From Auanema rhodensis (lineage: Eukaryota; Nematoda; Chromadorea; Rhabditida; Rhabditidae): 64,000 bases of DNA. Below, piece after piece: positions 9,828 to 22,466 of the stretch; position 1 is the first letter of the stretch, and every line of letters begins with the position of its first letter. The stretch is taken from positions 4,030,001-4,094,000 of the forward strand of contig OZ059895.1 in assembly GCA_964057225.1 (NCBI GenBank). Reading direction: 5' to 3'. Below the pieces are notes generated by a model. It was not told where the DNA came from. It saw only the letters and a list, made by a program, of their open reading frames with translations, and made no database searches. The position numbers and the translations under genes were made by a program.

Positions 9828-12800
9828 TATAAGTGTGAACTTATATCAGTTGATATCTCGGTGCATCTTCAAGCTAGCGCAAATCTGATAACACAGATCG
9901 ACGCAGCTTAAAAATCCGCATCGAATGCACTATACTTCATTGAGAAACGCTTAATACAAAACTTAGTTATGATCGTTTGAAAAATGATGCATTAGTGTAT
10001 GTTGAGTTTCCATGTACACTCAACATTGCTTCCAAAAACATTTTGACAAAAATTTTTTTCGAAAAATTTCAAAATAATTTAGCAAAAAGTAGATGTTTTT
10101 AGATTCATTTTTTTAAGGCAAAGACGATGGACAATGTTATTCAACGAAAAAATTAATTCTTCAGGGTGAAAATCGAGGATATAAGTGTGAACTTATATCA
10201 GTTGATATCTCGGTGCATTTTTAAGCTAGCGCAAATCTGATAACACAGATCGACGCAGCTTAAAAATCCGCATCGAATGCACTATACTTCATTGAGAAAC
10301 GCTTAATACAAAAATTAGTTATGATCGTTTGAAAAATGATGCATTAGTGTATGTTGAGTTTCCATGTACACTCAACATTGCTTCCAAAAACATTTTGACA
10401 AACATTTTTTCAAAAAATTTCAAAATAATTTAGCAAAAAGTAGATGTTTTTAGATTCCTTTTTTCAAGGCAAAGACGATGGGCAATGTTATTCAACGAAA
10501 AAATTAATTCTTCAGGGTGAAAATCGAGGATATAAGTGTGAACTTATATCAGTTGATATCTCGGTGCATTTTCAAGCTAGCGCAAATCTGATAACACAGA
10601 TCGACGCAGCTTAAAAATCCGCATCGAATGCACTATACTTCATTGAGAAACGCTTAATACAAAATTTAGTTATGATCGTTTGAAAAATGATGCATTAGTG
10701 TATGTTGAGTTTCCATGTACACTCAACATTGCTTCCAAAAACATTTTGACAAAAATTTTTTCGAAAAATTTCAAAATAATTTAGCAAAAAGTAGATGTTT
10801 TTAGATTCATTTTTTTAAGGCAAAGACGATGGACAATGTTATTCAACGAAAAAATTAATTCTTCAGGGTGAAAATCGAAGATATAAGTGTGAACTTATAT
10901 CAGTTGATATCTCGGTGCATTTTTAAGCTAGCGCAAATCTGATAACACAGATCGACGCAGCTTAAAAATCCGCATCGAATGCACTATACTTCATTGAGAA
11001 ACGCTTAATACAAAAATTAGTTATGATCGTTTGAAAAATGATGCATTAGTGTATGTTGAGTTTCCATGTACACTCAACATTGCTTTCAAAAACATTTTGA
11101 CAAACATTTTTTCAAAAAATTTCAAAATAATTTAGCAAAAAGTAGATGTTTTTAGATTCCTTTTTTCAAGGCAAAGACGATGGGCAATGTTATTCAACGA
11201 AAAAATTAATTCTTCAGGGTGAAAATCGAGGATATAAGTGTGAACTTATATCAGTTGATATCTCGGTGCATTTTCAAGCTAGCGCAAATCTGATAACACA
11301 GATCGACGCAGCTTAAAAATCCGCATCGAATGCACTATACTTCATTGAGAAACGCTTAATACAAAACTTAGTTATGATCGTTTGAAAAATGATGCATTAG
11401 TGTATGTTGAGTTTCCATGTACACTCAACATTGCTTCCAAAAACATTTTGACAAAAATTTTTTTCGAAAAATTTCAAAATAATTTAGCAAAAAGTAGATG
11501 TTTTTAGATTCATTTTTTTAAGGCAAAGACGATGGACAATGTTATTCAACGAAAAAATTAATTCTTCAGGGTGAAAATCGAGGATATAAGTGTGAACTTA
11601 TATCAGTTGATATCTCGGTGCATTTTCAAGCTAGCGCAAATCTGATAACACAGATCGACGCAGCTTAAAAATCCGCATCGAATGCACTATACTTCATTGA
11701 GAAACGCTTAATACAAAAATTAGTTATGATCGTTTGAAAAATGATGCATTAGTGTATGTTGAGTTTCCATGTACACTCAACATTGCTTCCAAAAACATTT
11801 TGACAAACATTTTTTCAAAAAATTTCAAAATAATTTAGCAAAAAGTAGATGTTTTTAGATTCCTTTTTTCAAGGCAAAGACGATGGGCAATGTTATTCAA
11901 CGAAAAAATTAATTCTTCAGGGTGAAAATCGAGGATATAAGTGTGAACTTATATCAGTTGATATCTCGGTGCATTTTCAAGCTAGCGCAAATCTGATAAC
12001 ACAGATCGACGCAGCTTAAAAATCCGCATCGAATGCACTATACTTCATTGAGAAACGCTTAATACAAAAATTAGTTATGATCGTTTGAAAAATGATGCAT
12101 TAGTGTATGTTGAGTTTCCATGTACACTCAACATTGCTTCCAAAAACATTTTGACAAAAATTTTTTCGAAAAATTTCAAAATAATTTAGCAAAAAGTAGA
12201 TGTTTTTAGATTCATTTTTTTAAGGCAAAGACGATGGACAATGTTATTCAACGAAAAAATTAATTCTTCAGGGTGAAAATCGAAGATATAAGTGTGAACT
12301 TATATCAGTTGATATCTCGGTGCATTTTTAAGCTAGCGCAAATCTGATAACACAGATCGACGCAGCTTAAAAATCCGCATCGAATGCACTATACTTCATT
12401 GAGAAACGCTTAATACCAAAATTAGTTATGATCGTTTGAAAAATGATGCATTAGTGTATGTTGAGTTTCCATGTACACTCAACATTGCTTTCAAAAACAT
12501 TTTGACAAACATTTTTTCAAAAAATTTCAAAATAATTTAGCAAAAAGTAGATGTTTTTAGATTCCTTTTTTCAAAGCAAAGACGATGGGCAATGTTATTC
12601 AACGAAAAAATTAATTCTTCAGGGTGAAAATCGAGGATATAAGTGTGAACTTATATCAGTTGATATCTCGGTGCATTTTCAAGCTAGCGCAAATCTGATA
12701 ACACAGATCGACGCAGCTTAAAAATCCGCATCGAATGCACTATACTTCATTGAGAAACGCTTAATACAAAACTTAGTTATGATCGTTTGAAAAATGATGC

Positions 12801-14393
12801 ATTAGTGTATGTTGAGTTTCCATGTACACTCAACATTGCTTCCAAAAACATTTTGACAAAAATTTTTTTCGAAAAATTTCAAAATAATTTAGCAAAAAGT
12901 AGATGTTTTTAGATTCATTTTTTTAAGGCAAAGACGATGGACAATGTTATTCAACGAAAAAATTAATTCTTCAGGGTGAAAATCGAAGATATAAGTGTGA
13001 ACTTATATCAGTTGATATCTCGGTGCATTTTCAAGCTAGCGCAAATCTGATAACACAGATCGACGCAGCTTAAAAATCCGCATCGAATGCACTATACTTC
13101 ATTGAGAAACGCTTAATACAAAAATTAGTTATGATCGTTTGAAAAATGATGCATTAGTGTATGTTGAGTTTCCATGTACACTCAACATTGCTTCCAAAAA
13201 CATTTTGACAAACATTTTTTCAAAAAATTTCAAAATAATTTAGCAAAAAGTAGATGTTTTTAGATTCCTTTTTTCAAGGCAAAGACGATGGGCAATGTTA
13301 TTCAACGAAAAAATTAATTCTTCAGGGTGAAAATCGAAGATATAAGTGTGAACTTATATCAGTTGATATCTCGGTGCATTTTTAAGATAGCGCAAATCTG
13401 ATAACACAGATCGACGCAGCTTAAAAATCCGCATCGAATGCACTATACTTCATTGAGAAACGCTTAATACAAAAATTAGTTATGATCGTTTGAAAAATGA
13501 TGCATTAGTGTATGTTGAGTTTCCATGTACACTCAACATTGCTTTCAAAAACATTTTGACAAACATTTTTTCAAAAAATTTCAAAATAATTTAGCAAAAA
13601 GTAGATGTTTTTAGATTCCTTTTTTCAAGGCAAAGACGATGGGCAATGTTATTCAACGAAAAAATTAATTCTTCAGGGTGAAAATCGAGGATATAAGTGT
13701 GAACTTATATCAGTTGATATCTCGGTGCATTTTCAAGCTAGCGCAAATCTGATAACACAGATCGACGCAGCTTAAAAATCCGCATCGAATGCACTATACT
13801 TCATTGAGAAACGCTTAATACAAAAATTAGTTATGATCGTTTGAAAAATGATGCATTAGTGTATGTTGAGTTTCCATGTACACTCAACATTGCTTCCAAA
13901 AACATTTTGACAAAAATTTTTTCGAAAAATTTCAAAATAATTTAGCAAAAAGTAGATGTTTTTAGATTCATTTTTTTAAGGCAAAGACGATGGACAATGT
14001 TATTCAACGAAAAAATTAATTCTTCAGGGTGAAAATCGAAGATATAAGTGTGAACTTATATCAGTTGATATCTCGGTGCATTTTTAAGCTAGCGCAAATC
14101 TGATAACACAGATCGACGCAGCTTAAAAATCCGCATCGAATGCACTATACTTCATTGAGAAACGCTTAATACAAAAATTAGTTATGATCGTTTGAAAAAT
14201 GATGCATTAGTGTATGTTGAGTTTCCATGTACACTCAACATTGCTTTCAAAAACATTTTGACAAACATTTTTTCAAAAAATTTCAAAATAATTTAGCAAA
14301 AAGTAGATGTTTTTAGATTCCTTTTTTCAAGGCAAAGACGATGGGCAATGTTATTCAACGAAAAAATTAATTCTTCAGGGTGAAAATCGAGGA
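9828..14393 (+). repeat. 4-monomer HOR, three copies (third expanded to five monomers)
   Basis: The marker is a monomer with seven T residues where others have six (AATTTTTTTCG), at 9828, 11233 and 12638, each 1405 bp apart. Two or three monomers later comes a copy with TTGCTTTCAAAA in place of TTGCTTCCAAAA (10882, 12287, 13341, 14043), next to a copy ending ATCGAAGATA. Units are 9828-11232, 11233-12637 and 12638-14393. The third has an extra monomer at 13341, marked by TTTAAGATAGCG. The inserted base thus dates these units as descendants of one 352 bp founder. Confidence 0.9.
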
Positions 14394-17201
14394 TATAAGT
14401 GTGAACTTATATCAGTTGATATCTCGGTGCATTTTCAAGCTAGCGCAAATCTGATAACACAGATCGACGCAGCTTAAAAATCCGCATCGAATGCACTATA
14501 CTTCATTGAGAAACGCTTAATACAAAAATTAGTTATGATCGTTTGAAAAATGATGCATTAGTGTATGTTGAGTTTCCATGTACACTCAACATTGCTTCCA
14601 AAAACATTTTGACAAACATTTTTTCAAAAAATTTCAAAATAATTTAGCAAAAAGTAGATGTTTTTAGATTCCTTTTTTCAAGGCAAAGACGATGGGCAAT
14701 GTTATTCAACGAAAAAATTAATTCTTCAGGGTGAAAATCGAGGATATAAGTGTGAACTTATATCAGTTGATATCTCGGTGCATTTTTAAGCTAGCGCAAA
14801 TCTGATAACACAGATCGACGCAGCTTAAAAATCCGCATCGAATGCACTATACTTCATTGAGAAACGCTTAATACAAAAATTAGTTATGATCGTTTGAAAA
14901 ATGATGCATTAGTGTATGTTGAGTTTCCATGTACACTCAACATTGCTTCCAAAAACATTTTGACAAACATTTTTTCAAAAAATTTCAAAATAATTTAGCA
15001 AAAAGTAGATGTTTTTAGATTCCTTTTTTCAAGGCAAAGACGATGGGCAATGTTATTCAACGAAAAAATTAATTCTTCAGGGTGAAAATCGAGGATATAA
15101 GTGTGAACTTATATCAGTTGATATCTCGGTGCATTTTCAAGCTAGCGCAAATCTGATAACACAGATCGACGCAGCTTAAAAATCCGCATCGATTGCACTA
15201 TACTTCATTGAGAAACGCTTAATACAAAAATTAGTTATGATCGTTTGAAAAATGATGCATTAGTGTATGTTGAGTTTCCATGTACACTCAACATTGCTTC
15301 CAAAAACATTTTGACAAAAATTTTTTCAAAAAATTTCAAAATAATTTAGCAAAAAGTAGATGTTTTTAAATTCCTTTTTTCAAGGCAAAGACGATGGGCA
15401 ATGTTATTCAACGAAAAAATTAATTCTTCAGGGTGAAAATCGAGGATATAAGTGTGAACTTATATCAGTTGATATCTCGGTGCATTTTCAAGCTAGCGCA
15501 AATCTGATAACACAGATCGACGCAGCTTAAAAATCCGCATCGAATGCACTATACTTCATTGAGAAACGCTTAATACAAAAATTAGTTATGATCGTTTGAA
15601 AAATGATGCATTAGTGTATGTTGAGTTTCCATGTACACTCAACATTGCTTCCAAAAACATTTTGACAAAAATTTTTTCGAAAAATTTCAAAATAATTTAG
15701 CAAAAAGTAGATGTTTTTAGATTCATTTTTTTAAGGCAAAGACGATGGACAATGTTATTCAACGAAAAAATTAATTCTTCAGGGTGAAAATCGAAGATAT
15801 AAGTGTGAACTTATATCAGTTGATATCTCGGTGCATTTTTAAGATAGCGCAAATCTGATAACACAGATCGACGCAGCTTAAAAATCCGCATCGAATGCAC
15901 TATACTTCATTGAGAAACGCTTAATACAAAAATTAGTTATGATCGTTTGAAAAATGATGCATTAGTGTATGTTGAGTTTCCATGTACACTCAACATTGCT
16001 TTCAAAAACATTTTGACAAACATTTTTTCAAAAAATTTCAAAATAATTTAGCAAAAAGTAGATGTTTTTAGATTCCTTTTTTCAAGGCAAAGACGATGGG
16101 CAATGTTATTCAACGAAAAAATTAATTCTTCAGGGTGAAAATCGAGGATATAAGTGTGAACTTATATCAGTTGATATCTCGGTGCATTTTCAAGCTAGCG
16201 CAAATCTGATAACACAGATCGACGCAGCTTAAAAATCCGCATCGAATGCACTATACTTCATTGAGAAACGCTTAATACAAAAATTAGTTATGATCGTTTG
16301 AAAAATGATGCATTAGTGTATGTTGAGTTTCCATGTACACTCAACATTGCTTTCAAAAACATTTTGACAAAAATTTTTTCGAAAAATTTCAAAATAATTT
16401 AGCAAAAAGTAGATGTTTTTAGATTCCTTTTTTCAAGGCAAAGACGATGGGCAATGTTATTCAACGAAAAAATTAATTCTTCAGGGTGAAAATCGAGGAT
16501 ATAAGTGTGAACTTATATCAGTTGATATCTCGGTGCATTTTCAAGCTAGCGCAAATCTGATAACACAGATCGACGCAGCTTAAAAATCCGCATCGAATGC
16601 ACTATACTTCATTGAGAAACGCTTAATACAAAAATTAGTTATGATCGTTTGAAAAATGATGCATTAGTGTATGTTGAGTTTCCATGTACACTCAACATTG
16701 CTTCCAAAAACATTTTGACAAACATTTTTTCAAAAAATTTCAAAATAATTTAGCAAAAAGTAGATGTTTTTAGATTCCTTTTTTCAAGGCAAAGACGATG
16801 GGCAATGTTATTCAACGAAAAAATTAATTCTTCAGGGTGAAAATCGAGGATATAAGTGTGAACTTATATCAGTTGATATCTCGGTGCATTTTTAAGCTAG
16901 CGCAAATCTGATAACACAGATCGACGCAGCTTAAAAATCCGCATCGAATGCACTATACTTCATTGAGAAACGCTTAATACAAAAATTAGTTATGATCGTT
17001 TGAAAAATGATGCATTAGTGTATGTTGAGTTTCCATGTACACTCAACATTGCTTCCAAAAACATTTTGACAAAAATTTTTTCAAAAAATTTCAAAATAAT
17101 TTAGCAAAAAGTAGATGTTTTTAGATTCCTTTTCTCAAGGCAAAGACGATGGGCAATGTTATTCAACGAAAAAATTAATTCTTCAGGGTGAAAATCGAAG
17201 A
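14394..17201 (+). repeat. Mixed left-arm block (8 monomers)
   Basis: These eight full-length copies include a second TTTAAGATAGCG plus TTGCTTTCAAAA monomer at 15798, exactly seven monomers (2457 bp) after the one at 13341. The copy at 15096 has CGATTGCAC and a local TTTTTAAATTCC. The copy at 16149 combines TTGCTTTCAAAA with X-type positions, which suggests gene-conversion-like mixing. The copy at 16851 has CCTTTTCTCAAGG, also seen later at 21063 and 21765. No foreign DNA is present. Confidence 0.85.
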
Positions 17202-20200
17202 TATAAGTGTGAACTTATATCAGTTGATATCTCGGTGCATTTTCAAGCTAGCGCAAATCTGATAACACAGATCGACGCAGCTTAAAAATCCGCATCGAAT
17301 GCACTATACTTCATTGAGAAACGCTTAATACAAAAATTAGTTATGATCGTTTGAAAAATGATGCATTAGTGTATGTTGAGTTTCCATGTACACTCAACAT
17401 TGCTTCCAAAAACATTTTGACAAAAATTTTTTCGAAAAATTTCAAAATAATTTAGCAAAAAGTAGATGTTTTTAGATTCATTTTTTTAAGGCAAAGACGA
17501 TGGACAATGTTATTCAACGAAAAAATTAATTCTTCAGGGTGAAAATCGAGGATATAAGTTTGAACTTATATCAGTTGATATCTCGGTGCATTTTTAAGCT
17601 AGCGCAAATCTGATAACACAGATCGACGCAGCTTAAAAATCCGCATCGAATGCACTATACTTCATTGAGAAACGCTTAATACAAAAATTAGTTATGATCG
17701 TTTGAAAAATGATGCATTAGTGTATGTTGAGTTTCCATGTACACTCAACATTGCTTCCAAAAACATTTTGACAAACATTTTTTCAAAAAATTTCAAAATA
17801 ATTTAGCAAAAAGTAGATGTTTTTAGATTCCTTTTTTCAAGGCAAAGACGATGGGCAATGTTATTCAACGAAAAAATTAATTCTTCAGGGTGAAAATCGA
17901 GGATATAAGTGTGAACATATATCAGTTGATATCTCGGTGCATTTTCAAGCTAGCGCAAATCTGATAACACAGATCGACGCAGCTTAAAAATCCGCATCGA
18001 ATGCACTATACTTCATTGAGAAACGCTTAATACAAAAATTAGTTATGATCGTTTGAAAAATGATGCATTAGTGTATGTTGAGTTTCCATGTACACTCAAC
18101 ATTGCTTCCAAAAACATTTTGACAAAAATTTTTTCGAAAAATTTCAAAATAATTTAGCAAAAAGTAGATGTTTTTAGATTCCTTTTTTCAAGGCAAAGAC
18201 GATGGGCAATGTTATTCAACGAAAAAATTAATTCTTCAGGGTGAAAATCGAGGATATAAGTGTGAACTTATATCAGTTGATATCTCGGTGCATTTTCAAG
18301 CTAGCGCAAATCTGATAACACAGATCGACGCAGCTTAAAAATCCGCATCGATTGCACTATACTTCATTGAGAAACGCTTAATACAAAAATTAGTTATGAT
18401 CGTTTGAAAAATGATGCATTAGTGTATGTTGAGTTTCCATGTACACTCAACATTGCTTCCAAAAACATTTTGACAAAAATTTTTTCAAAAAATTTCAAAA
18501 TAATTTAGCAAAAAGTAGATGTTTTTAGATTCCTTTTTTCAAGGCAAAGACGATGGGCAATGTTATTCAACGAAAAAATTAATTCTTCAGGGTGAAAATC
18601 GAGGATATAAGTGTGAACTTATATCAGTTGATATCTCGGTGCATTTTCAAGCTAGCGCAAATCTGATAACACAGATCGACGCAGCTTAAAAATCCGCATC
18701 GAATGCACTATACTTCATTGAGAAACGCTTAATACAAAAATTAGTTATGATCGTTTGAAAAATGATGCATTAGTGTATGTTGAGTTTCCATGTACACTCA
18801 ACATTGCTTCCAAAAACATTTTGACAAAAATGTTTTCAAAAAATTTCAAAATAATTTAGCAAAAAGTAGATGTTTTTAGATTCCTTTTTTCAAGGCAAAG
18901 ACGATGGGCAATGTTATTCAACGAAAAAATTAATTCTTCAGGGTGAAAATCGAGGATATAAGTGTGAACTTATATCAGTTGATATCTCGGTGCATTTTCA
19001 AGCTAGCGCAAATCTGATAACACAGATCGACGCAGCTTAAAAATCCGCATCGATTGCACTATACTTCATTGAGAAACGCTTAATACAAAAATTAGTTATG
19101 ATCGTTTGAAAAATGATGCATTAGTGTATGTTGAGTTTCCATGTACACTCAACATTGCTTCCAAAAACATTTTGACAAAAATTGTTTCGAAAAATTTCAA
19201 AATAATTTAGCAAAAAGTAGATGTTTTTAGATTCATTTTTTTAAGGCAAAGAGGATGGACAATGTTATTCAACGAAAAAATTAATTCTTCAGGGTGAAAA
19301 TCGAGGATATAAGTTTGAACTTATATCAGTTGATATCTCGGTGCATTTTTAAGCTAGCGCAAATCTGATAACACAGATCGACGCAGCTTAAAAATCCGCA
19401 TCGAATGCACTATACTTCATTGAGAAACGCTTAATACAAAAATTAGTTATGATCGTTTGAAAAATGATGCATTAGTGTATGTTGAGTTTCCATGTACACT
19501 CAACATTGCTTCCAAAAACATTTTGACAAACATTTTTTCAAAAAATTTCAAAATAATTTAGCAAAAAGTAGATGTTTTTAGATTCCTTTTTTCAAGGCAA
19601 AGACGATGGGCAATGTTATTCAACGAAAAAATTAATTCTTCAGGGTGAAAATCGAGGATATAAGTGTGAACTTATATCAGTTGATATCTCGGTGCATTTT
19701 CAAGCTAGCGCAAATCTGATAACACAGATCGACGCAGCTTAAAAATCCGCATCGAATGCACTATACTTCATTGAGAAACGCTTAATACAAAAATTAGTTA
19801 TGATCGTTTGAAAAATGATGCATTAGTGTATGTTGAGTTTCCATGTACACTCAACATTGCTTCCAAAAACATTTTGACAAAAATTTTTTCAAAAAATTTC
19901 AAAATAATTTAGCAAAAAGTAGATGTTTTTAGATTCCTTTTTTCAAGGCAAAGACGATGGGCAATGTTATTCAACGAAAAAATTAATTCTTCAGGGTGAA
20001 AATCGAGGATATAAGTGTGAACTTATATCAGCTGATATCTCGGTGCATTTTCAAGCTAGCGCAAATCTGATAACACAGATCGACGCAGCTTAAAAATCCG
20101 CATCGAATGCACTATACTTCATTGAGAAACGCTTAATACAAAACTTAGTTATGATCGTTTGAAAAATGATGCATTAGTGTATGTTGAGTTTCCATGTACA

Positions 20201-22466
20201 CTCAACATTGCTTCCAAAAACATTTTGACAAACATTTTTTCAAAAAATTTCAAAATAATTTAGCAAAAAGTAGATGTTTTTAGATTCCTTTTTTCAAGGC
20301 AAAGACAATGGGCAATGTTATTCAACGAAAAAATTAATTCTTCAGGGTGAAAATCGAGGATATAAGTGTGAACTTATATCAGTTGATATCTCGGTGCATT
20401 TTCAAGCTAGCGCAAATCTGATAACACAGATCGACGCAGCTTAAAAATCCGCATCGAATGCACTATACTTCATTGAGAAACGCTTAATACAAAAATTAGT
20501 TATGATCGTTTGAAAAATGATGCATTAGTGTATGTTGAGTTTCCATGTACACTCAACATTGCTTCCAAAAACATTTTGACAAACATTTTTTCAAAAAATT
20601 TCAAAATAATTTAGCAAAAAGTAGATGTTTTTAGATTCCTTTTTTCAAGGCAAAGACGATGGGCAATGTTATTCAACGAAAAAATTAATTCTTCAGGGTG
20701 AAAATCGAGGATATAAGTGTGAACTTATATCAGTTGATATCTCGGTGCATTTTCAAGCTAGCGCAAATCTGATAACACAGATCGACGCAGCTTAAAAATC
20801 CGCATCGAATGCACTATACTTCATTGAGAAACGCTTAATACAAAAATTAGTTATGATCGTTTGAAAAATGATGCATTAGTGTATGTTGAGTTTCCATGTA
20901 CACTCAACATTGCTTCCAAAAACATTTTGACAAAAATTTTTTCAAAAAATTTCAAAATAATTTAGCAAAAAGTAGATGTTTTTAGATTCCTTTTTTCAAG
21001 GCAAAGACGATGGGCAATGTTATTCAACGAAAAAATTAATTCTTCAGGGTGAAAATCGAGGATATAAGTGTGAACTTATATCAGTTGATATCTCGGTGCA
21101 TTTTCAAGCTAGCGCAAATCTGATAACACAGATCGACGCAGCTTAAAAATCCGCATCGATTGCACTATACTTCATTGAGAAACGCTTAATACAAAAATTA
21201 GTTATGATCGTTTGAAAAATGATGCATTAGTGTATGTTGAGTTTCCATGTACACTCAACATTGCTTCCAAAAACATTTTGACAAAAATTTTTTCAAAAAA
21301 TTTCAAAATAATTTAGCAAAAAGTAGATGTTTTTAGATTCCTTTTCTCAAGGCAAAGACGATGGGCAATGTTATTCAACGAAAAAATTAATTCTTCAGGG
21401 TGAAAATCGAGGATATAAGTTTGAACTTATATCAGTTGATATCTCGGTGCATTTTCAAGCTAGCGCAAATCTGATAACACAGATCGACGCAGCTTAAAAA
21501 TCCGCATCGAATGCACTATACTTCATTGAGAAACGCTTAATACAAAAATTAGTTATGATCGTTTGAAAAATGATGCATTAGTGTATGTTGAGTTTCCATG
21601 TACACTCAACATTGCTTCCAAAAACATTTTGACAAAAATTTTTTCAAAAAATTTCAAAATAATTTAGCAAAAAGTAGATGTTTTTAGATTCCTTTTTTCA
21701 AGGCAAAGACGATGGGCAATGTTATTCAACGAAAAAATTAATTCTTCAGGGTGAAAATCGAGGATATAAGTGTGAACTTATATCAGTTGATATCTCGGTG
21801 CATTTTCAAGCTAGCGCAAATCTGATAACACAGATCGACGCAGCTTAAAAATCCGCATCGATTGCACTATACTTCATTGAGAAACGCTTAATACAAAAAT
21901 TAGTTATGATCGTTTGAAAAATGATGCATTAGTGTATGTTGAGTTTCCATGTACACTCAACATTGCTTCCAAAAACATTTTGACAAAAATTTTTTCAAAA
22001 AATTTCAAAATAATTTAGCAAAAAGTAGATGTTTTTAGATTCCTTTTCTCAAGGCAAAGACGATGGGCAATGTTATTCAACGAAAAAATTAATTCTTCAG
22101 GGTGAAAATCGAGGATATAAGTGTGAACTTATATCAGTTGATATCTCGGTGCATTTTCAAGCTAGCGCAAATCTGATAACACAGATCGACGCAGCTTAAA
22201 AATCCGCATCGAATGCACTATACTTCATTGAGAAACGCTTAATACAAAAATTAGTTATGATCGTTTGAAAAATGATGCATTAGTGTATGTTGAGTTTCCA
22301 TGTACACTCAACATTGCTTCCAAAAACATTTTGACAAAAATTTTTTCGAAAAATTTCAAAATAATTTAGCAAAAAGTAGATGTTTTTAGATTCATTTTTT
22401 TAAGGCAAAGACGATGGACAATGTTATTCAACGAAAAAATTAATTCTTCAGGGTGAAAATCGAGGA
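17202..22466 (+). repeat. Mixed left-arm block with first AAGTTTGAAC monomers (15 monomers)
   Basis: The AAGTTTGAAC change, which shortens the boundary dyad loop context, first appears at 17553 and recurs at 19308 and 21414. GTGAACATATATC first appears at 17904. The run 17202-18254 (Y, AAGTTTGAAC Z, then GAACATATAT X) is repeated 4914 bp, or 14 monomers, later from 22116. The copy at 20010 carries CAGCTGATATC together with GACAATGGGC and CAAAACTTAG. The same three-marker copy recurs at 26328. The monomer at 18957 has two changes I saw nowhere else, AAATTGTTTCG and AAAGAGGATGG. Confidence 0.87.
18957..20711 (+). repeat. Five-monomer segment repeated 6318 bp downstream
   Basis: Monomers at 18957, 19308, 19659, 20010 and 20361 correspond in order to those at 25275, 25626, 25977, 26328 and 26679, an offset of 18 monomers. 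Shared markers are CGATTGCAC with Y positions, then AAGTTTGAAC, then an ACAAAAATT copy, then the copy with CAGCTGATATC, CAAAACTTAG and GACAATGGGC. Differences are GAACTTATAT against GAACATATAT in the third copy and two private changes at 18957. It is a dispersed, not adjacent, duplication within the array. Confidence 0.85.
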
